NCBI GenBank assembly: GCA_016934825.1
Contig: JAFGSB010000040.1
Span: forward strand, 1 to 56,169
DNA: 56,169 bases
Source: Candidatus Zhuqueibacterota bacterium
GTDB lineage: Bacteria; Zhuqueibacterota; Zhuqueibacteria; Residuimicrobiales; Krinioviventaceae
Direction: 5' to 3'
The notes beneath the pieces were generated by a model. It worked only from the letters and a program-made list of their open reading frames with translations. It searched no databases and was not told the DNA's origin. Positions within the stretch are counted from its first letter, which is position 1. Each line of letters opens with the position of its first letter. This document shows positions 17,632-27,102 of this stretch, piece after piece. The translations under genes were made by a program, and so were the position numbers.

Positions 17632-18513
17632 TTAACATTTTTTGTTCAATCTTGAATTTGCGATCCCCCAGTGCAATTTGGTCCTGAGTATTTCGAAAAA
17701 ATCACGCTCGCCGATCGACACCCATTTCAGCGTAAAATCCGCTTTTTTGATCTCTATTTTTTCATTCGGGTTAATCGTCATAATACTTTGACCGTCAAGA
17801 TTAATCTGCGCCGCGCCCTGACCCAGCTTTAATGATACCTCTAAAAGGCTGTTTTCAGACAGGACTATCGGCCGGACGGTAAGCGAATGCGGACAAATAG
17901 GCGTCACAATAAAGGCGTTCATGGTCGGCATCAATAACGGCCCTCCCGCCGATAAAGAATAAGCCGTAGAACCGGTGGGTGTAGCGACGATCAGGCCATC
18001 ACTACGATATGTATTTAAAAAGGTGTTATTGACAAACACATCAATTAAAATCAACCGCGGACCGATACCCTTATCAATTACCATATCATTCAACGCCGAA
18101 AAAGAATATTCACCGTCGGTTTTTTTGATCCTGACATCCAGCAGCATCCTTTCGATGACCGTATATTTTCCCTCCAGAAGATCATCGATGGTTTGTTTCA
18201 ACTCGTCCGTGACAACTTCGGCGAGGAATCCCAGGCCACCGGAATTAACACCCAAAATTGGCACACCGGAATGACCAACTTTGTTTGCCGTGGATAGTAT
18301 TGTCCCGTCACCGCCAAAGGCAACAACAATATCCGACACCTGCCCAATCTGTTTTAAAGTGGCAAGCTGGTCCTGACTGTCGAGATGTAAAAATTCTTTT
18401 AATTCCCGGGCATAAACAAATTGAATTTTTTTCAAACACAGGTATTCAACAAACTCTTTGATTACATCGCGTACCTGCGGTTTATTGATATTTCCGACAA
18501 TGCCGATTTTCAT
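17632..18513 (-). CDS. nadK: NAD kinase
   Basis: NadK phosphorylates NAD to NADP. The 293-residue product has the GGDGT motif at residues 67-71 (FGGDGTILSTA), the LNDMVIDKG substrate-binding segment, and the glycine-rich region DGLIVATPTGSTAYSLSAGGPL (about 172-193). Length is normal. It is encoded 6 bases after dxs and 19 before mutS, in a run with little spacing that suggests one transcript. Confidence 0.96.
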   Translation of the reverse strand: MKIGIVGNINKPQVRDVIKEFVEYLCLKKIQFVYARELKEFLHLDSQDQLATLKQIGQVSDIVVAFGGDGTILSTANKVGHSGVPILGVNSGGLGFLAEVVTDELKQTIDDLLEGKYTVIERMLLDVRIKKTDGEYSFSALNDMVIDKGIGPRLILIDVFVNNTFLNTYRSDGLIVATPTGSTAYSLSAGGPLLMPTMNAFIVTPICPHSLTVRPIVLSENSLLEVSLKLGQGAAQINLDGQSIMTINPNEKIEIKKADFTLKWVSIGERDFFEILRTKLHWGIANSRLNKKC

Positions 18514-18519
18514 ATAATA

Positions 18520-20439
18520 TTATTGTTTATTAATTTTGATGAGATTCATTTTTTCAAGATGTTCATATGTTTTGCTGTTCCTGATCCGGTGTACGATACC
18601 CTCGGCATCCAGTCCTATTTGATTCAATAATAACTCTTTTTCTCCCTGTTCGATAAATGAATCCGGCAGACCGCAGCGAATTAATTCGACCGAGAAAATA
18701 TTGCGGTCGGCAAAATATTCAGCGACTTCGCTTCCCAGCCCCCCTTTTATGGTTCCTTCTTCCAGGGTTAATACCAGTTTGAATTTCGAAGCGACCCGGG
18801 TCAGCATTTCCGTATCAATGGGTTTTATAAATCTTGCATTAATGACCTCAACGGATAATTTATCCCGTATTGCCAGGGTATCAGCGGCCTCCAGGGCCCG
18901 ATAGGTCATGTTTCCGGCTGCAATTATGGCCAAGTCGGCGCCGGAACGTAAAACCTTGCTGATGCCGATTGGAAGGGTTTGGTATGTTTTCGAGAGTTGA
19001 ACGCCTTCTCCGAACCCTCTCGGATAACGTATGGCGATCGGCCCCCTATATTGAACAGCCGTCCACAGCATATGGCGTAATTCCTCTTCGTCCATGGGGG
19101 CCATGATAACCAGACCGGGAATTGTTCGCAAATAGGCCAGATCAAAGACACCGTGATGAGTCGGCCCGTCATCCCCGACAAGTCCGGCCCGGTCCAGGGC
19201 AAAAATGACGGGTAAATTTTGCAGGGTCACATCGTGAATGATCTGGTCGAACCCTCTTTGTAAAAAACTGGAATAGATGGCAACAACCGGTTTATATCCC
19301 TGCACGGCCATTCCGGCGGCAAAAGTAACGGCGTGGGCTTCGGCAATTCCGACGTCAAAAAAACGGGACGGGAATTTTTGCGAAAATTCACTCAGTCCCG
19401 TACCCAGCGCCATGGCTCCGGTTATCGCGACGATTTTTTCATTTTTTTCGGCCAGTTCGACAATCGTTTTACCGAAGATACTGGTAAAAGTCGGTATTTC
19501 CGATTTTTTAATTATATTCCCGGTTTCAAGATCAAATTTACCCAGGCCGTGAAATACGGAAGCATTTTTTTCCGCAGGTTCGTAACCCTTGCCTTTTTTG
19601 GTTAAAACATGTATAACGATCGGTCCGTGCAGTCTTTGCACCTCCCGAAACAACCGGATCAGGCCGGCGATGTTATGCCCGTCAACAGGTCCGAAATAAC
19701 GAAATCCCATTCTTTCGAATAGCAATCCGGGGATAACAAACGATTTTAACGCATCCTGAATTCGTTTCACGCCGCGCCGTATATGGGAACCGGCTGTGGA
19801 AAGTTTTCCGGTCAGGTCCCAGATATCACTTTTTATTCTGTTATACAGCGGATTAGATATAATATTTGTCAGGTATTTAGAAATGGCGCCCACATTGGGG
19901 GAAATCGACATACTGTTATCATTAACCACGACAATCAAATCACTGTTGGAACCGCCGGCATTATTCAGCCCTTCAAAAGAGAGACCGCCCGTTAAAGCGC
20001 CATCCCCGACTACGGCAATCACTTTATAATTGTCACCGGCAAGGTCTCTGGCGCAGGCCATACCATAGGCGGATGAAATGGCGGTGCTGGCGTGCCCCAC
20101 ACCAAAAGCATCATATTCACTTTCCAAAATTTTGGGAAAACCGCTGATTCCGTTGTACTGGCGAATCGTATCAAATTTATCACGCCTGCCGGTAATGATT
20201 TTGTGGGCATAAGCCTGGTGCCCGACATCCCAGATTATTTTGTCGCGCGGGGTATCAAAAAGATGATGTAAAACCAGGGTAAGTTCCACAACTCCAAGAG
20301 AAGGGGCCAAATGACCGCCCGTTTTCGATACGGTTTTTATAATATATTCGCGTATTTCCCGGCTTAATTGTGATAATTGGGGAATATCAAAATTTTTAAT
20401 ATCGTGAGGCGAATTGACTTTGGGTAATAATGGTTCCAT
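18520..20439 (-). CDS. dxs: 1-deoxy-D-xylulose-5-phosphate synthase
   Basis: Dxs condenses pyruvate and glyceraldehyde 3-phosphate with thiamine diphosphate, the first step of the MEP isoprenoid pathway. The 639-residue product has the N-terminal GGHLAPSLGVVELTLVLH region, the thiamine-binding VVGDGALTGGLSFEGLNN (about 142-159), the pyrimidine-domain DRAGLVGDDGPTHHGVFD (about 416-433) and a C-terminal transketolase domain. All are intact and length is typical. xseB follows the xseA gene just upstream, as in many bacteria where xseAB and dxs are neighbours. Confidence 0.97.
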   Translation of the reverse strand: MEPLLPKVNSPHDIKNFDIPQLSQLSREIREYIIKTVSKTGGHLAPSLGVVELTLVLHHLFDTPRDKIIWDVGHQAYAHKIITGRRDKFDTIRQYNGISGFPKILESEYDAFGVGHASTAISSAYGMACARDLAGDNYKVIAVVGDGALTGGLSFEGLNNAGGSNSDLIVVVNDNSMSISPNVGAISKYLTNIISNPLYNRIKSDIWDLTGKLSTAGSHIRRGVKRIQDALKSFVIPGLLFERMGFRYFGPVDGHNIAGLIRLFREVQRLHGPIVIHVLTKKGKGYEPAEKNASVFHGLGKFDLETGNIIKKSEIPTFTSIFGKTIVELAEKNEKIVAITGAMALGTGLSEFSQKFPSRFFDVGIAEAHAVTFAAGMAVQGYKPVVAIYSSFLQRGFDQIIHDVTLQNLPVIFALDRAGLVGDDGPTHHGVFDLAYLRTIPGLVIMAPMDEEELRHMLWTAVQYRGPIAIRYPRGFGEGVQLSKTYQTLPIGISKVLRSGADLAIIAAGNMTYRALEAADTLAIRDKLSVEVINARFIKPIDTEMLTRVASKFKLVLTLEEGTIKGGLGSEVAEYFADRNIFSVELIRCGLPDSFIEQGEKELLLNQIGLDAEGIVHRIRNSKTYEHLEKMNLIKINKQ

Positions 20440-20451
20440 CTTTAAACCGAT

Positions 20452-20673
20452 TTATTCTTCAATTTCAGTTTCAAGTTTAAAATGATTATTTTCCTTTGTT
20501 AAAATGTGCAACTTATTTTCGGCTTTTTCAAGTTTTTCTTCACAAAAAAGAAATAATTTATTGCCTTCTTCAAACAATTCAATCGTTTCTTCCAGGGTTT
20601 GTGAGCCCTGTTCCAGTATATTGGCAATTTCTTCAAGCCGGTTCATTGCTTCTTCAAAAGATATTTCTGCCAT
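20452..20673 (-). CDS. xseB: Exodeoxyribonuclease VII small subunit
   Basis: XseB is the small helical subunit of exonuclease VII, which degrades single-stranded DNA. The product has the family motif SFEEAMNRLEEIANILEQG (about 5-23) followed by the conserved LEETIELFEEGNKL. The frame stays open to a TTG at 20698-20700, but ATG at 20671-20673 gives the standard start MAEISF and 73 residues, so I chose it. It lies between xseA and dxs. Confidence 0.92.
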   Translation of the reverse strand: MAEISFEEAMNRLEEIANILEQGSQTLEETIELFEEGNKLFLFCEEKLEKAENKLHILTKENNHFKLETEIEE

Positions 20674-20711
20674 GAATAATTTTCCGGTTTTAATGTGCAA
20701 TAAGACAAAGA

Positions 20712-21935
20712 TTAATTTTTAAATATTTTAGTGATCCTGCTTTCAGCGCCGCCTTTATAAAATTGTAAAACAACATCATTATTTAATTCCAGTTCCTCAG
20801 AACTTTTGATAAGTTTTTTATCGGTTAACCGGCGGCAAATACTATAGCCCCTGTTCAATACTGATTCGGGACTGAGATCCGTAAGCCTGTGATGGATTTG
20901 ATTCAAATGTTGTTTTTCAAATGAAACCTTGTGCAAAACGGCAATGGAGCTCAAATGCACCAATTCATCAAGCCGCTGGCGGTATTGATAAACATAATCC
21001 AGGGGGCGTCTGAATCCATAACCGGTTCGTATGTTATTTAACTGCTCTCTATATGCCGCCATACCGTCCATTGTATTTTTTTTACATGTATAATACAACG
21101 ATTGCAGAACATTTTTTATATCACTCATATCGGGCACCACCAGTTCAGCCGCTGCCGATGGCGTCGGCGCCCGCAAATCGGCAACAAAATCGCATATGGT
21201 AAAATCAATTTCATGTCCGACAGCCGAGACAACCGGAATTTCGGAGCGAAAAACCGCCCTGGCGACAATTTCTTCATTAAATGCCCACAAATCTTCAAGC
21301 GAGCCTCCGCCCCGCCCGACAATCAGCACATCAACTTTTTTATATTCATTAAATTCGTCAATTGCACTGGCAATATCCTGGGCCGCTCCTTCTCCCTGAA
21401 CTTTTGCCGGCCTTAATATCAATTTTACCGCCGGAAAACGCCGGTTAATCACATTCTTGATATCCCGAATGGCAGCACCGGTCGGTGATGTTACAATACC
21501 GACGGTTTCAGGAAATTGAGGAAGAGTTTTTTTATATTGATGATCAAAAAGACCCTCCGAGTTTAAACGGGCCTTTAACTGTTCAAAGGCGATCTGTAAC
21601 TCTCCGATACCCGAGGGCATCATTTTATAAATGTCAATCTGATAGGTACCGCGTTTTTCATAAACACGGATCGCACCGTAAACATTGACCTTCATACCGT
21701 CGGTAGGGGTAAAATACATCGCCATATTCCGGCTTTTCCACATCACACAACTGATTTGCGAATTGACATCCTTGAGGGAAAAATACATGTGGCCTGATGA
21801 ATGATGCGTAAAATTTGAGATTTCCCCCTGCACCCATACAGAAGGAATACTGGTTTCCAAAAGTTCCTTGATTTCCAAATTAATTTCGGAAACGGAATAA
21901 ATATTATCACGTTCTAATTGATCAAATAAATCCAT
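20712..21935 (-). CDS. xseA: Exodeoxyribonuclease VII large subunit
   Basis: XseA is the catalytic subunit of exonuclease VII. The 407-residue product has an N-terminal OB fold (SVWVQGEISNFTHHSSGHMY, about 34-53), the catalytic domain with PTGAAIRDIKNVINRRFP (about 151-168) and VGRGGGSLEDLWAFNEE (about 208-224), and the SAVGHEIDFTICDFVADLRA motif. The C-terminal coiled-coil part is shorter than in E. coli (456 residues) but ends with the usual LNRGYSI segment, so it looks complete. Confidence 0.96.
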   Translation of the reverse strand: MDLFDQLERDNIYSVSEINLEIKELLETSIPSVWVQGEISNFTHHSSGHMYFSLKDVNSQISCVMWKSRNMAMYFTPTDGMKVNVYGAIRVYEKRGTYQIDIYKMMPSGIGELQIAFEQLKARLNSEGLFDHQYKKTLPQFPETVGIVTSPTGAAIRDIKNVINRRFPAVKLILRPAKVQGEGAAQDIASAIDEFNEYKKVDVLIVGRGGGSLEDLWAFNEEIVARAVFRSEIPVVSAVGHEIDFTICDFVADLRAPTPSAAAELVVPDMSDIKNVLQSLYYTCKKNTMDGMAAYREQLNNIRTGYGFRRPLDYVYQYRQRLDELVHLSSIAVLHKVSFEKQHLNQIHHRLTDLSPESVLNRGYSICRRLTDKKLIKSSEELELNNDVVLQFYKGGAESRITKIFKN

Positions 21936-22033
21936 AAAAATTTGTCACGGGAAACAGTAACACAAATGCCAATCTTGAAAGATATTTATTTAAAAAAGTA
22001 TAACCGATTTTAATATGGTTTTATTCACAAAGA

Positions 22034-22108
22034 TGACCGGTTATAATTTTCAAAACATTGTTTTCCCCAATAAAAATTTTAAAAAGAACAGATAGTGATA
22101 ACCGGTCA
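22034..22108. repeat. Pair of 11-bp inverted repeats upstream of xseA
   Basis: TGACCGGTTAT at 22034-22044 is exactly inverted as ATAACCGGTCA at 22098-22108, with 53 bases between the arms. The pair lies in the 260-base AT-rich gap between the tiny ribosomal gene and xseA. It could be two half-sites of a regulator or the base of a weak RNA structure. The gap holds no other recognisable gene. Confidence 0.45.
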
Positions 22109-22195
22109 CAATACAAGTATATAAGAATAAATGAAAAAAACAAGGTATAAACTTAAAAGGGCCAAGAACTAAATCTCAGCCCAAAACTCAAAAAA

Positions 22196-22288
22196 TTACT
22201 TTTTCTTTTTATGTCTATCTTTTCGTAATCTTTTTTTGCGTTTATGAGTAGCTATCTTATGCCGTTTTCTTTTTTTACCGCTTGGCAA
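22196..22288 (-). CDS. Tiny basic ribosomal protein (AURKAIP1/COX24-domain, bS22-like)
   Basis: This 30-codon gene starts at TTG 22286-22288 and stops at TAA 22196-22198. The product begins MPSGKKRKRHKIATHKRKK and is almost entirely Lys, Arg and His. It matches the small AURKAIP1/COX24-domain proteins annotated throughout Bacteroidota and relatives; mycobacterial bS22 is a member of the same broad family and sits in the small ribosomal subunit. The very strong ribosome binding site GGAGGTGATC (plus-strand 22292-22301) lies 8 bases before the TTG, which supports high expression. It is 23 bases downstream of an HU gene. Binding to the ribosome is inferred from the family. Confidence 0.88.
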   Translation of the reverse strand: MPSGKKRKRHKIATHKRKKRLRKDRHKKKK

Positions 22289-22311
22289 GTTGATCACCTC
22301 CAATCCAGATA

Positions 22312-22599
22312 TTATCCTTTTTTATTTTTATTTAAAAATTCTTTTAAATCTTTAGAAGGCCGAAAAGTGGCTGTGAAATGTTCCGGTACATCTACGGGCT
22401 CGTTGGTAAAAGGATTACGGGCTTTTCTGGCTTTTCGTAGAACGGGTATAAAATTACCAAAACCCCTTAATTCCACGCGCTCGCCGTTTTTTAATGCAAA
22501 TTTGATCGTTGCCAATAATCCATCTACAACAGCCTGAGTTTCCACCTTGGTTAAACCGGTTCCTTCCGCAATGATGTTAACAATATCGGCTTTTTTCAT
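22312..22599 (-). CDS. HU/IHF-family DNA-binding protein (second copy)
   Basis: This 95-residue nucleoid protein has a standard HU length. The N-terminal helices (KKADIVNIIAEGTGLTKVE) are followed by the signature GERVELRGFGNFIPVLRKAR (about 44-63) and the arm KARNPFTNEPVDVPEHFTATF. It differs clearly from the 111-residue copy at 6143-6478 and looks closer to IHF-type sequences found in FCB genomes. It sits between sppA (50 bases upstream) and the tiny ribosomal gene. Confidence 0.93.
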   Translation of the reverse strand: MKKADIVNIIAEGTGLTKVETQAVVDGLLATIKFALKNGERVELRGFGNFIPVLRKARKARNPFTNEPVDVPEHFTATFRPSKDLKEFLNKNKKG

Positions 22600-22649
22600 A
22601 AAATAACCTAATGCACATTCCGGTCATGACAGGTAAACCGGAACAGTGG

Positions 22650-23540
22650 TCAAAATTTCATTATATATTTTGCTTGCGGCCACAGACTGAAATGTTTACT
22701 GATCAGCGTTTCGGTATCTTCAGTAATTATATCGAACAAAGTGACTTTTCTTAAACGATCACGTAAAATTCGCGGTTCGCCGGTGATCCCTCCCAATTTA
22801 GCGGCCAAATGGATGGCATCATCATAGGTACCCAGGGTATCGATCAGGGACAGCCCTAACGCCTGTTCGCCGGTATATACCCTGCCGTCCGCTACTTCAC
22901 GGACCTTTTCTTCCGGGAGATTTCGTTCTTTTGAAACCACCTGAACAAATTGTTTATACCCGTTATCTATCCAGCCCTGCAGATACTCATATTCGTCGGA
23001 CCTCATATTCCTGTACGGAGAACCGGTGTCCTTAAACCTGCCGCTTTTTATGATTGTGAAACTGACGCCTATTTTATCGAGCAGCCTGCTGAAATTCGGA
23101 ATTTCGGCTATGACGCCGATACTGCCGGTGGTTGTTCCGGGATTCGCCATGATCATCTGGCTGCCCAGAGCAACGTAATATCCACCTGATGCGGCGACAC
23201 TGCCCATTGACGCGACGACCGGTTTGCCGCCGTCGCGGACACGTTTAACATGTTCGTAAATTTCCTGTGACGCCGCTATACCGCCGCCGGGACTATTAAT
23301 CCTGAATACGATGGATTTGACACTGGCGTCTTTTTGATATTTCTTAAACTGTTGTACAATTTTATCTGAAGATGTAATAATGCCGTTCAATTCTATAATG
23401 GCCACCCTGGAGCCACCGGGCGAAATAGTCATTTCCCCGGAACTGCCCAATCCCATTATAATCAGTATCAAGAAAAATGTAAAAATGGCCAAGAAACCAA
23501 ATATAAAACCCCCTATTATCCAGTCTTGTTTTTTTGCCAT
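22650..23540 (-). CDS. sppA: Signal peptide peptidase SppA (67K-short type)
   Basis: SppA digests signal peptides left in the membrane after secretion. The 296-residue product has one N-terminal transmembrane helix (about 9-31) and a ClpP-like protease domain. The serine nucleophile is Ser118 in SVAASGGYYVA and the general base Lys170 is in SGRFKDTGSP. INSPGGG (81-87) forms the oxyanion region. It is the short, single-domain form that assembles as an octamer in Gram-positives. AAGGAA precedes the ATG. Confidence 0.95.
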   Translation of the reverse strand: MAKKQDWIIGGFIFGFLAIFTFFLILIIMGLGSSGEMTISPGGSRVAIIELNGIITSSDKIVQQFKKYQKDASVKSIVFRINSPGGGIAASQEIYEHVKRVRDGGKPVVASMGSVAASGGYYVALGSQMIMANPGTTTGSIGVIAEIPNFSRLLDKIGVSFTIIKSGRFKDTGSPYRNMRSDEYEYLQGWIDNGYKQFVQVVSKERNLPEEKVREVADGRVYTGEQALGLSLIDTLGTYDDAIHLAAKLGGITGEPRILRDRLRKVTLFDIITEDTETLISKHFSLWPQAKYIMKF

Positions 23541-23704
23541 AATTAAAAAATTCCTTTGCTGCTAACTGCAAAAAAAAAGAACACAAATGGTCCTTATATT
23601 GAAAAATATAAAAAATAAAGTATATAATAGATATATTTTAAGTAAAAAGCAAGTTAAAAATCTTATAAACAATGAACTACAGGGATTTATTCATGCCCGG
23701 GACA

Positions 23705-24835
23705 TTACAATTTTATGTATATATTTCTCAATTTGTTGGCACATATTTCGATATCATAGTGCTGTGACGCTTTGAAAATATTATTTTCGGATATTGTTTG
23801 CCGTAAAGTATAATTATTGAGTAAATTAATAATATATTTTGTCAATGCTCTCACATCACCGGGCGGTATTAAAAAACCGTTTGTTTGGTCGCTGATTAAA
23901 TCCGGAATACCGCCGACATTGGTCGCTATAACCGGCAACCCGGCCGCAAAAGCCTCCAGGATTGAAATCGGCATCCCCTCCGCATAAGAGGGTAATACAA
24001 AACACCAGGATTTTTTCAACAAATCGATCTTTTCCTGTCCGTACACCGGACCGGTTATGCCAACGCTGTTTTCCAGATCATATTGACGTAACAAGCTTTT
24101 CAGGCGTTCCAGGTCACACGGCCCGGCTAAAATAAAATTGACCTGAAATTCTTTATCCCGTATATGTTTTGCGGCAAGTATTAAATCTTCTATTCCCTTT
24201 CTTTGGGACAACTCACCCAAAAACAGCACTGAAGGAATTTCGGTTTTATTAAATTGTTTGTCCTGATAAGGCAACAGGTTTATGCCGTTGGCGACAACTC
24301 TAATTTTATTTTTATCCACCAGCTTTTCAAAGAAACGAGACCACGATTCCGACAGGGCGATAATAATACTGCATTCGGATAGAATCCATCGTATGATCTT
24401 TTGCAGGGTTGGACCGCTCTCCTGATAAAATGTATCGAACATGGCCCCGTGCATATGTAAAACCACCGGTCTTCGAAATAATCTGGCGGACAGGATATAA
24501 ACCGTTTTTTCCCAAAACGAAGTATACGAGGCGGTATGAATATGAACTATATCAACATGCCGGAATAACAGAACAAACTGGTATTTCATAAAATAGTAAA
24601 TGGAATACAAATAACTGACAAAAATTGTCAGGAAACGGCGCTGAAACGATGCGGCATAACCGGTTTTATAATTATATTTGGATTTTATGATAACCGGTTT
24701 CGAATTATCCAAAAACAAAATCTTACAATACCGGTGTATTTTAGAGTTTAATAATTCGCGTAAAAAATTTTCCATCCCCCCTGTCGGCGGCGACAATGGA
24801 CCCACCATTAAAATTTTCGGCATTTTGTGTTGCAT
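23705..24835 (-). CDS. Family-4 (GT-B) glycosyltransferase
   Basis: The 376-residue product is a retaining GT4 glycosyltransferase. The N-terminal Rossmann half begins ILMVGPLSPPTGGMENFL (about 9-26) with the donor-side glycine loop. The C-terminal half holds VLFLGELSQRKGIEDLI (about 207-223) and the E-x7-E motif in SYAEGMPISILEAFAAGLPVIAT (about 280-302), followed by VGGIPDLI. Acceptor and product are unknown; polysaccharide or glycolipid synthesis is the usual role. It lies 38 bases after a small membrane protein and near galE, which would supply UDP-galactose. Confidence 0.9.
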   Translation of the reverse strand: MQHKMPKILMVGPLSPPTGGMENFLRELLNSKIHRYCKILFLDNSKPVIIKSKYNYKTGYAASFQRRFLTIFVSYLYSIYYFMKYQFVLLFRHVDIVHIHTASYTSFWEKTVYILSARLFRRPVVLHMHGAMFDTFYQESGPTLQKIIRWILSECSIIIALSESWSRFFEKLVDKNKIRVVANGINLLPYQDKQFNKTEIPSVLFLGELSQRKGIEDLILAAKHIRDKEFQVNFILAGPCDLERLKSLLRQYDLENSVGITGPVYGQEKIDLLKKSWCFVLPSYAEGMPISILEAFAAGLPVIATNVGGIPDLISDQTNGFLIPPGDVRALTKYIINLLNNYTLRQTISENNIFKASQHYDIEICANKLRNIYIKL

Positions 24836-24873
24836 AGAAACACGGTATATGATTATTCAAGATTCATAATATT

Positions 24874-25215
24874 TTATATTCTTTTCATGCGTCTGGTATT
24901 GCTTTTCCGCGGACGTTTTGTATAAATAAAAGCCAGAATCCAGATTATCAGCCACAACGCGGCAAGCACCCACCAGCGGTTAACGGCAAGTACCGCCACA
25001 TTAATAAAGTACAATACATGTAAAAACCAGTCCGGCGCTTTATTGCCGGCCTTTTTTTGTATGTTCATACCGGTTAAGGCCAAAACTCTGCCGATAAGCA
25101 TAAGAGGTGTATAAATAAATAAAAATATTTTCAAAATGAGAGTTTTAATAAATAATGTGGAAATAATGATAACCGTTATCACAATATCCAGCAAAACATT
25201 TTTAAACCACTTCAT
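24874..25215 (-). CDS. Small membrane protein of unknown function
   Basis: The 113-residue product has three hydrophobic segments: residues 10-40 (one long or two short helices), about 66-84 and about 83-98. It ends with a strongly basic tail, KRPRKSNTRRMKRI, which should face the cytoplasm. No family is recognised. GAGGATGG precedes the ATG at 25213-25215. It lies 20 bases after galE and 38 before a GT4 glycosyltransferase, so it probably belongs to the same transcript. Confidence 0.62.
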   Translation of the reverse strand: MKWFKNVLLDIVITVIIISTLFIKTLILKIFLFIYTPLMLIGRVLALTGMNIQKKAGNKAPDWFLHVLYFINVAVLAVNRWWVLAALWLIIWILAFIYTKRPRKSNTRRMKRI

Positions 25216-25235
25216 AAATCCATCCTCGCTAAAAT

Positions 25236-26249
25236 CTAATCTTCATACCCGTCGGGATTATCAGACTGCCATCTCCAGGAATCGGCGCACATATCATGTA
25301 AACCTTTGGCGGCGGACCAGCCCAATTCCTGTTTCGCTTTACCCGGGTCCGCATAACAGGATGCCGCATCTCCCGGCCTGCGGTCCACAATTTTATAGGG
25401 GATTTGAATCCCGGACGCTTTTTCAAACGTATGTATCACATCAAGCACGCTGTACCCCCGGCCGGTGCCCAGGTTATAGGCGACAACACCCGGGTTCTCT
25501 TTTAATTTTTGCAGGGCCTTTAAATGTCCGATTGCCAGGTCCACGACATGAATGTAATCCCGTACACCTGTACCGTCATGGGTAGGATAATTATTGCCGA
25601 ATACGGACAAACTTTCGAGTTTACCGACCGCGACCTGGGTTATATATGGAAACAAATTATTGGGAATACCGTTGGGGTCCTCTCCTATCCTGCCGCTGGT
25701 ATGGGCGCCGACAGGATTAAAATATCGTAACAAAACAATATTCCACAGAGGATTGGAAGCATATAAATCCCGTAAAATAAGTTCGATCATATACTTTGTG
25801 CGGCCGTAAGGATTAGTCGGACCAAACGGAAAGTCTTCTGTTACGGGTACTCTTGCAGGATCACCGTAAACAGTGGCCGATGAACTGAACACCAGGTTAA
25901 AAACATTAAATTCAGACATAACAGCACATAAAATCAATGTTGCGGTAATATTATTGTGATAATATCGCAGCGGAATTTGATTCGATTCGCCGACAGCCTT
26001 TAACCCGGCAAAATGGATAACACTGTTTATCCGGTTTTCTTTAAATATTCGTCTTACCGCAGTTACATCCAGCAAGTCATTGTGATAGAATTTCAATTTT
26101 TTATGCGTCAATTGCTGAACTCTGTTCAGGGATTCCTCTTTGCTGTTGTCCAGGTTATCGATGACAACCACATCATGTCCGGCATTCAGTAATTCCAGAC
26201 AGGTATGACTGCCGATATAACCCGCGCCTCCGGTCACTAAAATACTCAT
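25236..26249 (-). CDS. galE: UDP-glucose 4-epimerase
   Basis: GalE interconverts UDP-glucose and UDP-galactose with bound NAD. The 337-residue product has the Rossmann motif GGAGYIGSH (7-15), catalytic Ser124 in [10 protein letters not shown], and the YxxxK pair Tyr148/Lys152 in NPYGRTKYM. The C-terminal substrate region includes RYFNPVGAH and [14 protein letters not shown]. Length is typical. Its start overlaps the upstream pseudouridine synthase stop by 4 bases (26246-26249). It supplies UDP-galactose for glycosyltransferases and could serve galactose use with galK (49387-50538). Confidence 0.95.
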   Translation of the reverse strand: MSILVTGGAGYIGSHTCLELLNAGHDVVVIDNLDNSKEESLNRVQQLTHKKLKFYHNDLLDVTAVRRIFKENRINSVIHFAGLKAVGESNQIPLRYYHNNITATLILCAVMSEFNVFNLVFSSSATVYGDPARVPVTEDFPFGPTNPYGRTKYMIELILRDLYASNPLWNIVLLRYFNPVGAHTSGRIGEDPNGIPNNLFPYITQVAVGKLESLSVFGNNYPTHDGTGVRDYIHVVDLAIGHLKALQKLKENPGVVAYNLGTGRGYSVLDVIHTFEKASGIQIPYKIVDRRPGDAASCYADPGKAKQELGWSAAKGLHDMCADSWRWQSDNPDGYED

Positions 26250-26929
26250 ATCGATTCCTTCTTTTCTGGTAGTAAATGTTTCGGCCAGTTTTCATCCGGC
26301 AATGTATAAAAGCTCATTATAGTTTGCCGCACGGGATGAGTAAAACTTAATTTACAGGCGTGCAACGCCAGGGACCGGTTTCCGTATTTAATCCGGGAAC
26401 CGTATCGGAAATCGCCCAGTATGGGATAGCCCCTGTCCGCAAACTGGACCCTGATCTGGTGATGACGCCCCGTGCCCAAATCGATTTCAACCAGGGAGAT
26501 ATTATTTCGCTTTTTTATCAGCCTGTATGTCAATTCAGCTCTTTGCCCGTTTGTATTGTTGCTTATCGTGCTGGATTGCTCTTTTCGATGAATAAAATCA
26601 ATAAAATCACCCTGTTTTGGCGGAGTTCCCTGCACCAATGCCCAGTAAATTTTTTTTATATTTCGGTTGCGGAACTGCTCGTTCAGACGCGCCGCGGCTT
26701 TGGAGGTGCGTGCAAAAACAATGATGCCGGATACCGGTCTATCAAGCCTGTGAACAAGACCCAGATAGACGTTGCCGGGTTTGTTATATTTATTCTTGAT
26801 ATAGGTTTTTGTAAGATCAAATAATGTAATATCACCGGTTTTATCGCCCTGAATAAGCATGCCGGATGGTTTGCGGACAACGATGATATGATTATCTATG
26901 TATATTAAAAAATCCTGTTCAAAATCCAT
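26246..26929 (-). CDS. RluA-family RNA pseudouridine synthase
   Basis: The 227-residue product belongs to the RluA/RsuA superfamily, which converts specific uridines in rRNA or tRNA to pseudouridine. It has the catalytic motif [21 protein letters not shown] (about 57-77, catalytic Asp in HRLD), the KIYWALVQG segment, and the [16 protein letters not shown]-like region near 152-167. No S4 domain is present at the N terminus, as in RluA, RluF-like or TruC-type short enzymes. The RNA target cannot be assigned. It overlaps galE by 4 bases. Confidence 0.92.
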   Translation of the reverse strand: MDFEQDFLIYIDNHIIVVRKPSGMLIQGDKTGDITLFDLTKTYIKNKYNKPGNVYLGLVHRLDRPVSGIIVFARTSKAAARLNEQFRNRNIKKIYWALVQGTPPKQGDFIDFIHRKEQSSTISNNTNGQRAELTYRLIKKRNNISLVEIDLGTGRHHQIRVQFADRGYPILGDFRYGSRIKYGNRSLALHACKLSFTHPVRQTIMSFYTLPDENWPKHLLPEKKESI

Positions 26930-27057
26930 TGTAATTATTTAACGGGAAAAAAGATTATCAAGAATCGAAATTCCATACCTTTCTACAGTGTTAGCAATAA
27001 CCGAATAAAGAATATAATAAAGTTAAAATATTTTTTTAATATTTACTATTAATTTTT

Positions 27058-27093
27058 CACACCGGTGTCCGGGCTTTACCGAACACCGGTGTG
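27058..27093. repeat. Copy A of a dispersed imperfect palindrome, after rbsK
   Basis: CACACCGGTGT (27058-27068) pairs perfectly with ACACCGGTGTG (27083-27093), 14 bases between them, and CGG/CCG can extend the stem inside. It lies 9 bases after the rbsK stop. Read on the minus strand it is followed by AAAAATT and not by a T-tract, so it is not a classical intrinsic terminator, although it may still slow or protect a transcript end. It shares CCGGACACCGGTG with the copy at 45185-45214. Confidence 0.72.
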
Positions 27094-27102
27094 ACAGATA
27101 AA

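Noticed and set aside
27058-27093. Hairpin after rbsK as a standard intrinsic terminator
   Set aside because: On the rbsK strand an A-run, not a T-run, follows the stem; it is better explained as a member of the dispersed palindrome family.
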